The notes under the pieces: generated by a model
Database searches by the model: none
Told to the model about the DNA's origin: nothing
The model's input: only the letters and a program-made list of their open reading frames with translations
Shown: positions 1 through 8,068 of the stretch, piece by piece
Position numbering within the stretch: position 1 is the stretch's first letter
Layout of the letters: every line of letters starts with the position of its first letter
Position numbers and translations under genes: made by a program
Assembly (NCBI GenBank): GCA_017853785.1
Contig: JAFMIX010000001.1
Coordinates: 1 to 61,612, forward strand
DNA from: Verrucomicrobiales bacterium
GTDB taxonomy: Bacteria > Verrucomicrobiota > Verrucomicrobiia > Limisphaerales > JAFMIX01
DNA length: 61,612 bases
Reading direction: 5' to 3'

Positions 1-205
1 CAACAAAGCCCGGCTCGCGCAGACCAAACCCGACGCGCTCATCATGCACCCCGGCCCCATCAACCGCGGCGTGGAAATCGACAGCGAGATCGCCGACTCC
101 GCGCGCTCCGTGATTCTGGAGCAAGTGACCAACGGCCTCGCCGTGCGTATGGCCGTGCTCTTCCTTGTCAACGGCGGCCAAGGCCCGCAGGAAATCGCGG
201 TCTGA
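1..205 (+). CDS. pyrB: Aspartate carbamoyltransferase, C-terminal part
   Basis: These are the last 67 codons of aspartate carbamoyltransferase, which condenses carbamoyl phosphate with L-aspartate in pyrimidine synthesis. The frame is open from base 2 and ends at TGA 203-205; the start lies outside the window. The visible motif HPGPINRGVEI, followed by LEQVTNGLAVRMAVL, is the conserved C-terminal block of PyrB chains, where the HPGP loop helps bind aspartate. The next gene, trpA, begins 158 bases later on the same strand. No dihydroorotase gene follows, unlike the pyrB-pyrC order seen in many bacteria. I see no sign of damage in the visible part. Confidence 0.9.
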   Translation, partial: NKARLAQTKPDALIMHPGPINRGVEIDSEIADSARSVILEQVTNGLAVRMAVLFLVNGGQGPQEIAV

Positions 206-363
206 TTTTACAGCAGGAGGTGCGGGCCTCTGACGTCCTAAATGATTTCAAAGCCGCCAGCTGGGTTGCGCAAGGAGAATTCCGCTTGAATCGTGACTTG
301 GTCGCGCTTTCCGGCGATTGCAGGCTTGAAACTTGGAACCTGACCCGGGAAACTCCGTTCCGC

Positions 364-1155
364 ATGAACCGCATCGTTGAAAAATTTGCCGCGCTGAAAC
401 AGGCCGGCCGCAAGGGCCTGGTTGTCTACATCGGCGCGGGCGACCCGCATCTGGACGCGACGTTGCAACTGGCGCTGGCGTTCGACCGGGCCGGCGTGTC
501 CGTGCTGGAGCTCGGCGTGCCGTTCAGCGACCCATTGGCGGATGGGCTGGTGAACCAGCTCGCCGCGCAGCGCGGCTTGGAATCCGGCACGACGCCGCCG
601 AAGTTGCTGGCCACCGTGGCTGCGTTGCGCCAGAAGTCGCAGATTCCCGTGGTGCTCTACATCTATTTCAATCTCATCCACAAGATCGGGGTGGAAAAAT
701 TCATCCGCGATGCCGCCGCGGCGGGCGTGGATGGATTGCTCGTGCTCGATCTGCCGCCGGAGGAATCGGAGAACTATGAGGCGCTGATGCGGGCGGCGGG
801 GTTGTGCAACATCTACCTCATCGCGCCGACCACGCCCGAGGCGCGGATGGAACTGATCGCCAAGCGTGCGAGCGGGTTTATCTACTACGTCTCGCGCGAA
901 GGCGTGACCGGGATGCAGGCAAAAGTCGCGGACACCATCGCGGCGATGACGGCCAAGATTCGCGCGCATACGCCGCTGCCCATCGCCATCGGATTCGGCG
1001 TCTCTTCGCCGGAACAGGCGCGGCTTGTGGCGAGCCATGGCGAGGCCGTGGTGGTCGGCAGCGCCATCGTGAACCAGATCGCGGAACACGGCAAATCGTC
1101 GGACCTGGTGCCCCGGGTCGCCGGCTTCGTGAAGTCGCTGGCGACAGCGATCTAG
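364..1155 (+). CDS. trpA: Tryptophan synthase alpha chain
   Basis: TrpA cleaves indole-3-glycerol phosphate to indole and glyceraldehyde 3-phosphate and passes indole to TrpB. The product is 263 residues, the normal length. From the ATG at 364 the catalytic residues fall at Glu49 (in VLELG) and Asp60 (in DPLADG), the same numbers as in the E. coli enzyme, which supports this start over the GTG at 220. A glycine-rich phosphate-binding segment near IGFGVSSPEQA and GSAIV is present. No other trp gene is in the window, so trpA is not in a trp operon here, at least on the 3' side. The 158 bases upstream hold nothing I can name. Confidence 0.93.
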   Translation: MNRIVEKFAALKQAGRKGLVVYIGAGDPHLDATLQLALAFDRAGVSVLELGVPFSDPLADGLVNQLAAQRGLESGTTPPKLLATVAALRQKSQIPVVLYIYFNLIHKIGVEKFIRDAAAAGVDGLLVLDLPPEESENYEALMRAAGLCNIYLIAPTTPEARMELIAKRASGFIYYVSREGVTGMQAKVADTIAAMTAKIRAHTPLPIAIGFGVSSPEQARLVASHGEAVVVGSAIVNQIAEHGKSSDLVPRVAGFVKSLATAI

Positions 1156-1168
1156 CCTAATTGGATTT

Positions 1169-2647
1169 ATGAGGGCAAAGAAAGTCATCGTCATCGGCGC
1201 GGGCCTGGGCGGATTGTCCGCCGCCATCTCGCTGCGGCAATCCGGCTACGACGTCGAGATCTTCGAGAAGAACGACAAGATTGGCGGCAAGCTCAACGTG
1301 CTCAAGCAGCAGGGTTACACGTTCGACCTCGGGCCGTCCATCCTCACGTTGCCGCACATTTTTGAGCGGCTGTTCGAGCGCAGCGGGAAGAAGATGAGCG
1401 ATTATTTTTCCATCCGCCCGCTGCGGCCGCACTGGCGGAATTTCTTTGAGGACGGCGTGACGCTCGACCTGTATCCCGAGCCGGACAAGATGGCTGCCGA
1501 GGCGCGCAAGGTCGGCGAACCGCCGGAGAACATCGAGCGCTTCCTGAAATACTCCGCCGACCTCTACGACCTGACAAATGATGGTTACTTCGAGCAGGGC
1601 CTGGACAACTGGCAGGGCTTCGCCAAGCACTACGGGCTGTTCAAGTTTTTTCAGTTCGACCTGTTCCGCTCGATGCACCAAGGTGTGGCTTCGCATCTGC
1701 AAACGGAATATTTCCGCAACATTTTCGACTTCTTCATCAAATACGTCGGCTCCTCGGCCTATCGCGCGCCCGCGTTCATGAACTCGATGCCCACGATCCA
1801 GTTCCGCTACGACCTCTGGTATGTGGACGGCGGGCTTTACCACATCGCGCTCGGTTTGAAGCGGCTCATGGAGGAGTTGGGCATCAAGGTGAACCTCAAC
1901 GCCGAAGTCAGCGAAGTCCGGCGCGAAGGCGGCCGGGTAACGGGCCTTGTGGCCAAAGGAAAATTCCATGCCGCCGATATCATCGTGTCGAACATGGAAG
2001 TCATTCCCGCCTACGAGAAATTGCTCAACGAGGACCCGGCCTTCATCGCCTCACTGGAAACGAAACTTGAGCCCACCTGTTCGGGGCTCGTCATCGAACT
2101 TGCTTTGGATTGCCAATACCCGCAGCTCGCGCACCACAACTTCTTTTTCAGCGGCCATCAGCAGGAGCATTTCGCCAAAGTCTTTGAGCGTTACGAATTG
2201 CCCGACGACCCGACCATCTACCTAGTCGCCGCGTCCAAGACCGACCCAACCGTCGCGCCCGCCGGCTGCGATTGTCTCAAGATTCTCCCGCACATCCCGC
2301 ACATCCGCGACGACCAACCGCTCACGCGCGAGGACTATGCGAAGCTCAAGGAGCGCATCCTCGTGAAGCTGGAGCGGATGGGCCTACGCGATTTGCGGAA
2401 GCACGTCGTCTTCGAGCATTTCTGGACGCCGCTGGACATCCGCGCGCAATACAACTCCAATCGTGGCTCGATCTACGGCGTGGTGAGCGACCGCTGGAAA
2501 AATCTCGCGTTCAAAGCTCCCAAGCAAAGCACGCTCTACCCGAACCTGTTCTTCGTGGGCGGCTCGGTGAACCCTGGCGGCGGCATGCCGATGGTCGTGC
2601 TCTGCGGTCAGAACGTCGCCAAGAAAGTCGTCGCTTGGGACCGTTGA
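1169..2647 (+). CDS. Phytoene desaturase family FAD-dependent oxidoreductase (CrtI/CrtN type)
   Basis: This 492-residue flavoprotein starts with the dinucleotide-binding motif GAGLGGLSAA (residues 10-19), followed by FEKNDKIGGK, as in carotenoid desaturases and oxygenases of the CrtI/CrtN/CrtP superfamily. The C-terminal block FFVGGSVNPGGGMPMV is the family's second FAD-contact signature. Members desaturate or oxidise C30 or C40 carotenoid precursors at the membrane. It starts 13 bases after trpA, so the two may be co-transcribed, but no phytoene or dehydrosqualene synthase gene lies nearby. The exact reaction cannot be assigned; CrtN-like desaturase or CrtP-like oxidase are the best candidates. 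Length and motifs are intact. Confidence 0.82.
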   Translation: MRAKKVIVIGAGLGGLSAAISLRQSGYDVEIFEKNDKIGGKLNVLKQQGYTFDLGPSILTLPHIFERLFERSGKKMSDYFSIRPLRPHWRNFFEDGVTLDLYPEPDKMAAEARKVGEPPENIERFLKYSADLYDLTNDGYFEQGLDNWQGFAKHYGLFKFFQFDLFRSMHQGVASHLQTEYFRNIFDFFIKYVGSSAYRAPAFMNSMPTIQFRYDLWYVDGGLYHIALGLKRLMEELGIKVNLNAEVSEVRREGGRVTGLVAKGKFHAADIIVSNMEVIPAYEKLLNEDPAFIASLETKLEPTCSGLVIELALDCQYPQLAHHNFFFSGHQQEHFAKVFERYELPDDPTIYLVAASKTDPTVAPAGCDCLKILPHIPHIRDDQPLTREDYAKLKERILVKLERMGLRDLRKHVVFEHFWTPLDIRAQYNSNRGSIYGVVSDRWKNLAFKAPKQSTLYPNLFFVGGSVNPGGGMPMVVLCGQNVAKKVVAWDR

Positions 2648-2653
2648 TCAATC

Positions 2654-3547
2654 TTACATCTTCCCGCGCGCCTGGCTGGTGATCAGCGCCACGGCGGGAT
2701 GGGCGATGCGCCGCTCGGCGGTGATGGCGTGGAACTGCACGCGGCATTTCTCGGCGCGGCCGACGGTTTGAAAGCCGTAGTGGCTCACGGCGTCATTGAC
2801 CGCCACGCTGGGCATGGCGATGAACCCGCGGCCCTCAGCGGCCATCACCTTCATCAGCGCCAGGTCTTCAAATTCCGCCACGATGCGCGGTTGGATCTTC
2901 TGCTCCCGAAACCAGGTTTCCAAAGCGCGGCGCAGGCTGGTGTTCTCCGTGGGCAGCAAGGCGGGGGCTCCGTGTAATGATTTGGGAAAATTGCGTTTTA
3001 GTTTCGCGGCTAGCTTTTTCTCGGCACAGAACGACGTGCCGGTTTCGCCGAGGGAGTGGTTGTAGGTCTTGAAGTTGGTGCTGCTGGAAGCCGGTTCATC
3101 GGCAAGGACGATGTCGAGCCGGTGGGCGGCGAGTTGGGCGAGCAGGTCCTCCATCTTGCCCTCGCGGCAGATGATGTGTGCGGTCTGCGGCATGGCGAAA
3201 ACGGGCTTGAGGATCTCATTGGTCACGAGCTTGGGGAAGGAATCCGCCACACCCACGTAAAGGCGCAATTCCTTCACGCCGGGGCGCTGCTTGACGGCGT
3301 TGAGCAGCTCCCGCCCCAGCGTGAAAATCTCCTCGGCGTAGCCGAACACGACCTGGCCGGCGTCGGTGAGTTTGTTGTTGCGGCCCTCGCGGCGAAAAAG
3401 TTTTTCCCCAAAGGCGGATTCCAGTTCGCGGATCTGCTCCGAGATGGAGGGTTGGGAGACGTGCAGCTTGGCGGCGGCGCGGGCGAGGCTGCCCTCCTTC
3501 GCCACCGTCCAGAAGTATCGCAAGTGATGATAATTGAGCCATTCCAT
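2654..3547 (-). CDS. nhaR: LysR-family regulator, NhaR-like
   Basis: This is a 297-residue LysR-type DNA-binding regulator. The N-terminal winged helix-turn-helix (about residues 5-62) reads NYHHLRYFWTVAKEGSLARA, then LHVSQPSISEQIRELE. The NYHHLRYFW opening is typical of the NhaR branch, which in E. coli activates the Na+/H+ antiporter gene nhaA in response to sodium. The effector-binding domain follows (about 90-290). It converges on the desaturase gene with only 6 bases between the stops, and is divergent from the zinc peptidase gene across a 156-base spacer. No nhaA is in the window, so its target is unknown. Family assignment is firm; the NhaR subtype is likely. Confidence 0.78.
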   Translation of the reverse strand: MEWLNYHHLRYFWTVAKEGSLARAAAKLHVSQPSISEQIRELESAFGEKLFRREGRNNKLTDAGQVVFGYAEEIFTLGRELLNAVKQRPGVKELRLYVGVADSFPKLVTNEILKPVFAMPQTAHIICREGKMEDLLAQLAAHRLDIVLADEPASSSTNFKTYNHSLGETGTSFCAEKKLAAKLKRNFPKSLHGAPALLPTENTSLRRALETWFREQKIQPRIVAEFEDLALMKVMAAEGRGFIAMPSVAVNDAVSHYGFQTVGRAEKCRVQFHAITAERRIAHPAVALITSQARGKM

Positions 3548-3703
3548 GGGGGGCTCATCGTGCTTCGGATTAACCTAAGAGTCCATTCGGAAACGCGTAT
3601 TGGTTCAACGCAGACGGATCGGCTATTCTCCAACCGTCAAAGCTGCCAAAACCGGTTCAGGAGAACCAGTGGGGCGGCGGAACTGAAAAACGAAAAGCAT
3701 TTT

Positions 3704-4393
3704 ATGATCTGGATACTCTTTATCGGTACCATGGCGCTCTCGCTCTGGGCGATGTGGCGCGTGAAATCGGTCTATAACCGTTACAATCAGGGCGTTGTTC
3801 GCTCCGGCTTGACCGGCGGCGAAGTGGCCGCGCAAATCCTCCGGCGCACCGGCATTCGCGATGTGGAAATCACGGTGGGCGAGGGGATGCTCGGCGACCA
3901 CTATGACCCGATTCACAAGCGGCTGGTGCTGTCCCCGGACAATTATCACGGCCGCACTCCTGCCGCGCTCGGCGTGGCGGCGCATGAATGTGGTCACGCC
4001 ATGCAGCACGCAAGGGCTTACGGGCCGCTCCACTGGCGCATGGCGGCGGTGGGCATCACCACCTACGCGAACTACGTCGTCATGTTTCTGCCGCTGCTGG
4101 GGGTGTTCACCAATATCATCCAGCCGCTTACCGGCGCGCTCATCATGGCGGTGGCGTGGGGTGTGATCATGCTGTTCAACCTCGTCACGCTGCCAGTGGA
4201 GTTCGATGCCTCGCGCCGCGCCAAGGCGGTGCTGGCCGACTTTAACTTCATCGCGCCCGGCGACGAAGCGACGGGGGTGAAGCGTGTGCTTGATGCCGCC
4301 GCATGGACTTATGTGGCCGCCTTCATCACCTCGCTGGCGTATTTCCTCTGGCATCTGTTGCCGCTCCTGTCGGGCGGCCGCTCCCGCGAATAA
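3704..4393 (+). CDS. Membrane zinc metallopeptidase, YugP type
   Basis: This 229-residue integral membrane protein has an N-terminal transmembrane segment (about 1-18), a zinc-binding HECGH motif at residues 94-98 and further hydrophobic helices around 113-155 and 200-220. This is the layout of the YugP/Zn_peptidase_2 family (PF04298). The conserved EFDAS and AAHECGHAMQH elements are present. Substrates of the family are not well defined. The start at 3704 was chosen because it begins directly at the first membrane helix; an open frame extends further upstream, but only as the antisense shadow of nhaR. The divergent nhaR-like gene could regulate it, although nothing in the sequence shows this. 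Confidence 0.85.
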   Translation: MIWILFIGTMALSLWAMWRVKSVYNRYNQGVVRSGLTGGEVAAQILRRTGIRDVEITVGEGMLGDHYDPIHKRLVLSPDNYHGRTPAALGVAAHECGHAMQHARAYGPLHWRMAAVGITTYANYVVMFLPLLGVFTNIIQPLTGALIMAVAWGVIMLFNLVTLPVEFDASRRAKAVLADFNFIAPGDEATGVKRVLDAAAWTYVAAFITSLAYFLWHLLPLLSGGRSRE

Positions 4394-4422
4394 CCGTCAA
4401 CCGACCGTGAAACATTAACACT

Positions 4423-4761
4423 ATGGCCACGGCCATGAGACTGAACCTCCAACATCTCAACATTCGTTCCCTGGACAAACTGGATTCTTGGGTGGAAAAG
4501 CAGATCTTCGCTCTCGGCCAGGCGCGCCAGATCGACGAAGCCAACGTCCGCCTCGTGCGGTTGCAAAATGCCAGCCCTGCCTATCAGGTGAACGTCCACC
4601 TCGTCACGCCCGGTCCGGATGTCTTCGCCGAGAGCCGCGATCACACGCTGCGCGCCGCATTCGCCAAGGCCATGGCTCAACTGCGCGAACAGATTACCCA
4701 CCGCACCACAAAGCGGCTCCAACGCATCAGGAGCAACCTCAAAGCCCGCCGCGGCGGTTGA
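4423..4761 (+). CDS. Ribosome hibernation-promoting factor/RaiA-like protein
   Basis: This basic 112-residue protein (or 108 residues if the in-frame ATG at 4435 is used) resembles the HPF/RaiA (sigma-54 modulation) family, which binds the 30S decoding region of idle ribosomes. Supporting features are the beta-strand pattern beginning MRLNLQHLNIRSLDKLDSWV, the mid-protein strand YQVNVHLVTPG followed by DVFAESRDHTLRAAFAKAM (the family's FAE...D...A pattern), and a strongly basic C-terminus ending KARRGG. It lacks the long C-terminal dimerisation domain, so it would be a short-type factor. It is the first gene of a run that continues into purK. Assignment is by pattern only. Confidence 0.62.
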   Translation: MATAMRLNLQHLNIRSLDKLDSWVEKQIFALGQARQIDEANVRLVRLQNASPAYQVNVHLVTPGPDVFAESRDHTLRAAFAKAMAQLREQITHRTTKRLQRIRSNLKARRGG

Positions 4762-4792
4762 TGCGAACTAAAAACCATAATCCTCAGCAAAC

Positions 4793-4897
4793 ATGAAACC
4801 GCAATCCCCCATTCAATCCTTGGCCAATATGCCGGTCAACATGTTGTTGCTTGCCGCGGCGATGCCGGGGCGGGTGGTGGCGGGGCGGCCTCAATGA
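4793..4897 (+). CDS. Possible 34-residue leader peptide before purK
   Basis: A short frame from ATG 4793 to TGA 4895-4897 encodes 34 residues with a hydrophobic middle (NMLLLAAAM). Its stop is immediately followed by the ATG used for purK at 4898, an arrangement compatible with translational coupling. I recognise no family and see no strong ribosome binding site. It may equally be untranslated leader. Confidence 0.2.
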   Translation: MKPQSPIQSLANMPVNMLLLAAAMPGRVVAGRPQ

Positions 4898-6145
4898 ATG
4901 AGTGCCCGCTGGGCCAGCCGATCCGCCAACCTCATGCACGAAACCTACAACAGCGACCGCCTCAAGCTCAGCGAGCCAAACCGCGCTTCTGCCGCCATTA
5001 ATCCCCGCCTTGGCATCGTCGGCGGCGGGCAGCTCGCCAAGATGACCGCCTTGGCCGGACTCCAGCTCGGCTGCGTTGTGGTGGTCCTCGAACGCAACCA
5101 CCACAGTCCGGCGGCCAATCTCGCCTCCCATTCCCTCGTCGGCGACTGGGATGAGCCGGAGGATTTGTTGCGGCTCGCCGGGCAGGCCGATGTCGTCACG
5201 CTGGAAAACGAGTTTGTGGATGCCGCCAGCCTCGGCGCGTTGGAAGCCGGCGGCCACGCGCTATTTCCCACGGCCCGCAGCATCGCCCTCGTGCAGGACA
5301 AGCTGGTGCAAAAACAAACGCTCGCCACCGCAGGCTTGCCCGTGCCCCGATTTTGCGCGGTGGAAAATCCCGAAGCCGTCGCCCGCGCTGCCCGCCAGTT
5401 TGGGCTGCCGTTGTTGCTCAAGGCGCGGCGTAATGCCTACGACGGCAAGGGCAATGTCACCTTGCGCTCCTTGGAAGACATCGCCGGGGCATGGCAGAAA
5501 CTCGGCGGCAACGCCGGCAACGAATTGTTCGCCGAAGCCTTCTGCCCTTTTGTGAAGGAACTCGCAGTCATTATCACGCGCGGTCGCGATGGCGCGACGG
5601 CCACCTATCCGCTCGTCGAGACGGTGCAACGCGATCATGTCTGCCACCTCGTCCTCGCGCCCGCGCCGGTGGATGAAAATGTTGCGCAACGAGCCTTGGA
5701 TCTTGCCCGCCGCGCCGCGACCGCCGTGGGCGCGGTTGGCAGCTACGGCGTGGAGATGTTCCTGACCGCGGGCGGCGAGATCTTCCTCAACGAACTTGCG
5801 CCGCGGGTGCATAACTCCGGGCATTACACCATCGAGGCGTGCGTGTGCTCCCAATTTGAGAACCACGTCCGGGCCGTGCTCGGCTGGCCGCTGGGCGAAA
5901 CCCGCATGGTCGCGCCCGCCGCCGTGATGGTGAACTTGCTGGGCGACCAAAAGGCGGTCGGACGACCGGTCGGGATCGAGCAGGCGTTGGCCGTTCCCGG
6001 CGCGCACGTCCATATCTACGGCAAGGCCATGAGCGGCGCAGGGCGCAAGATGGGGCACGTGACTGCGCTCGGCACCACGCTGGCCGAAGCCCAGGCCACC
6101 GCCCAACGGGCGGCGGCATGGATCCGTTTTGGAGAAAAAATATGA
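4898..6145 (+). CDS. purK: N5-carboxyaminoimidazole ribonucleotide synthase
   Basis: PurK uses ATP and bicarbonate to carboxylate aminoimidazole ribonucleotide (AIR) to N5-CAIR in purine synthesis. The protein has the ATP-grasp layout: an N-terminal LGIVGGGQLAKM motif (about residue 38), the central ATP-binding segment LLLKARRNAYDGKGN, and the C-terminal catalytic block FLNELAPRVHNSGHYTIEAC. At 415 residues it has about 35 more N-terminal residues than usual. Translation could instead begin at ATG 4934, but no good ribosome binding site decides. The stop overlaps the purE start (ATGA at 6142-6145), so the two are translationally coupled. Confidence 0.94.
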   Translation: MSARWASRSANLMHETYNSDRLKLSEPNRASAAINPRLGIVGGGQLAKMTALAGLQLGCVVVVLERNHHSPAANLASHSLVGDWDEPEDLLRLAGQADVVTLENEFVDAASLGALEAGGHALFPTARSIALVQDKLVQKQTLATAGLPVPRFCAVENPEAVARAARQFGLPLLLKARRNAYDGKGNVTLRSLEDIAGAWQKLGGNAGNELFAEAFCPFVKELAVIITRGRDGATATYPLVETVQRDHVCHLVLAPAPVDENVAQRALDLARRAATAVGAVGSYGVEMFLTAGGEIFLNELAPRVHNSGHYTIEACVCSQFENHVRAVLGWPLGETRMVAPAAVMVNLLGDQKAVGRPVGIEQALAVPGAHVHIYGKAMSGAGRKMGHVTALGTTLAEAQATAQRAAAWIRFGEKI

Positions 6146-6672
6146 AATCCACCCGCAAGAAATCCGCGCCGCTCGTCGGCATCATCATGGGCAGCGACTC
6201 CGATTGGCCCACGCTCAAACCCGCCGCCGAGGCCTGCGCTGAGTTCGGCGTAGCCTGCGAAGTGCAAGTCGTTTCCGCTCACCGCACGCCGGACGACATG
6301 GCAACCTACGCCAAAACCGCGCACGAGCGCGGCCTGCGCGTCATTGTTGCGGGCGCGGGCGGCGCGGCGCATCTGCCCGGTATGGTGGCCAGCCACACGC
6401 CGCTGCCCGTCATCGGCGTGCCCGTCGAAAGCAAGTCGCTCAAAGGTCTGGATTCGCTGCTCTCCATCGTGCAGATGCCCGGCGGCGTGCCGGTGGCGAC
6501 CGTGGCCATCGGCGGCGGCCGCAATGCCGGATTGCTCGCCGTGCAGGTGCTGGCGGCCGGCGATGCCCGGCTGCGGGCGGAGGTGTTGAAGTTCAAGGGG
6601 CAGATTGCCGCCGATTCGCGCGCGAAAAACAAGCGGCTTGCCGCCGAGACCGCGAAGTTCGCCCAAGCCTGA
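6142..6672 (+). CDS. purE: N5-carboxyaminoimidazole ribonucleotide mutase
   Basis: PurE converts N5-CAIR to CAIR, the step after PurK. The 176-residue product shows the class I signature: GSDSDWPT near residue 17, SAHRTP with His47, and the glycine-rich AGAGGAAHLPGM loop. I chose ATG 6142 over the in-frame ATG at 6118 because it overlaps the purK stop as ATGA and has a GGAG ribosome binding site 7 bases upstream (6131-6134). The C-terminus extends a little beyond the core as a charged helix. sbtA begins 2 bases after the stop, which makes a single transcript very likely. Confidence 0.95.
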   Translation: MKSTRKKSAPLVGIIMGSDSDWPTLKPAAEACAEFGVACEVQVVSAHRTPDDMATYAKTAHERGLRVIVAGAGGAAHLPGMVASHTPLPVIGVPVESKSLKGLDSLLSIVQMPGGVPVATVAIGGGRNAGLLAVQVLAAGDARLRAEVLKFKGQIAADSRAKNKRLAAETAKFAQA

Positions 6673-6674
6673 CG

Positions 6675-7655
6675 ATGGAAATCCTTGATGCCATCCAGGC
6701 CAACCTGCTTTCGCCCGCTGTGTTGTTCTTCGCGCTCGGCCTCATCGCCGCACTCACGAAGAGCGACCTGAAATTTCCCGAGCCGCTTTACCTCGGGCTG
6801 ACGATCTACCTGCTTATCGCCATCGGGTTCAAGGGCGGCGTGGCCATCGCCGAGGTGGGCCTCGGCAAGGTCTGGTTGCCCGCGCTGGCCGCGATGGTGT
6901 TGGGCGCGCTGATTCCGCTGTGGACGTATCCGGTGCTGCGGTTCGGCGGCAAACTTTCCGCCGTGGACGCCGCCGCCATCGCCGCGCATTACGGCTCGGT
7001 GAGTGCGGTGACGTTCATCGCCGCGACGAATTATCTCAAAGCCATCAACCAACCGTTCGAGAGTTACGCCACCGCCTTTCTCGCCGTGATGGAATCGCCC
7101 GCCATCCTCGTCGGCGTGGTGTTGGGCAAGCTGGCCACGAAGAAATCCGGCGAGGCCTCCGGTGCTTCGCTCAAGCAGGCCATGCACGAGGCGCTGTTTG
7201 GCCGGAGCATCTTCCTGCTCGTCGGCGCGCTCGTGGTCGGCGCGTTGTGCGGCGAGGCTGGCATGAAGAAAGTTGAACCGTTCTTCGTCACGCCATTCCA
7301 AGGCGTGCTTGCGCTGTTCCTGCTGGAAATGGGCATCGTCGCGGGCCGGCGGCTGGGCGATTTGAGAAAGGTCGGCCCGTTCCTGCTCGCGTTCGGCATC
7401 ATCTTGCCGCTGGTCAACGGCGCGCTCGGCGTTTGGTTCGGCAAACTCACCGGTCTCGAACTCGGCGGGGCGACGTTGCTGGGCGTGTTGTCCGCCAGCG
7501 CGTCCTACATCGCCGCGCCAGCGGCCATCCGGATGTCCTTGCCGGACGCGAACCCGACGCTTTACCTCACGTCCTCGCTCGCCATAACCTTTCCGTTCAA
7601 CATCACGCTGGGCATTCCCCTCTATCTGGAGATCGCCCGCAAACTCTATTCCTAG
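6675..7655 (+). CDS. sbtA: Sodium-dependent bicarbonate transporter, SbtA family
   Basis: This 326-residue, roughly ten-helix membrane protein has the repeated architecture of the Sbt_1 family (PF05982), known in cyanobacteria for Na+-dependent bicarbonate uptake. Recognisable blocks are FFALGLIAALTKSDLKFP, the crossover AAHYGSVSAVTF in the first half, and its counterpart SASASYIAAPAAIRM in the second half. Length and motifs look intact. It begins 2 bases after purE and is followed after 2 bases by sbtB. In this operon it most plausibly supplies bicarbonate for PurK and other carboxylases of a heterotroph; that role is inferred from context. Confidence 0.87.
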   Translation: MEILDAIQANLLSPAVLFFALGLIAALTKSDLKFPEPLYLGLTIYLLIAIGFKGGVAIAEVGLGKVWLPALAAMVLGALIPLWTYPVLRFGGKLSAVDAAAIAAHYGSVSAVTFIAATNYLKAINQPFESYATAFLAVMESPAILVGVVLGKLATKKSGEASGASLKQAMHEALFGRSIFLLVGALVVGALCGEAGMKKVEPFFVTPFQGVLALFLLEMGIVAGRRLGDLRKVGPFLLAFGIILPLVNGALGVWFGKLTGLELGGATLLGVLSASASYIAAPAAIRMSLPDANPTLYLTSSLAITFPFNITLGIPLYLEIARKLYS

Positions 7656-7657
7656 CC

Positions 7658-7960
7658 ATGACCACGCACGCCATGAAACTCGTGACCATCGTCTGCGAAG
7701 CTTACGCGAAGGCGGTGGTCACCAAACTCCTGCGCGATATCGGCGCGCACGGCTACACCCTTTTCGCCGTCGAAGGCGACGGCTCGCGCGGTCGCCGCGA
7801 GGCGGATATTCCGGAATTCACCAATATCCAAGTCGAAGTCATCGTGCCGCCGGAAGTCGCAACCGCGCTGCTCACGCGGCTGGAGAAGGAATTTTTTCCG
7901 TGTTACGGGATGATCGCCTTTGAATCCGATGTGCGCGTGCTGCGCCCGAACAAGTTTTGA
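7658..7960 (+). CDS. sbtB: PII-like regulator of the bicarbonate transporter (SbtB-like)
   Basis: This 100-residue protein has a PII-like fold pattern and lies 2 bases downstream of sbtA. The segment GDGSRGRREADIPEFTNIQV corresponds to the T-loop region of SbtB (GxGSRxxR), which in cyanobacteria binds adenine nucleotides, including cAMP, and occludes SbtA. The C-terminal CGPEGC redox loop of some cyanobacterial SbtB proteins is absent; the chain ends in VLRPNKF. A second in-frame ATG at 7673 begins MKLVTIVCEA and could be the true start. Function as a reversible plug of the transporter is inferred from family and neighbour. Confidence 0.82.
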   Translation: MTTHAMKLVTIVCEAYAKAVVTKLLRDIGAHGYTLFAVEGDGSRGRREADIPEFTNIQVEVIVPPEVATALLTRLEKEFFPCYGMIAFESDVRVLRPNKF

Positions 7961-8068
7961 AACCCAGTCGGGGGAGCTTTTCGCCGCGCTTTCGGCGCAA
8001 CGAAGCCCGGCCGGCGACCACATTCTGGCTTGCTAGCAGCGCAGCAATCGGCGAACACTCGCGGTTGT

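Noticed and set aside
220..363. Upstream GTG start that would extend trpA by 48 residues
   Set aside because: The extension is unlike TrpA, and the ATG at 364 puts the catalytic Glu49 and Asp60 at their standard positions.
3056..3703. Upstream extension of the zinc peptidase frame by 216 codons
   Set aside because: It overlaps the whole 5' part of the nhaR-like gene on the other strand, and the family begins at the membrane helix coded from 3704.
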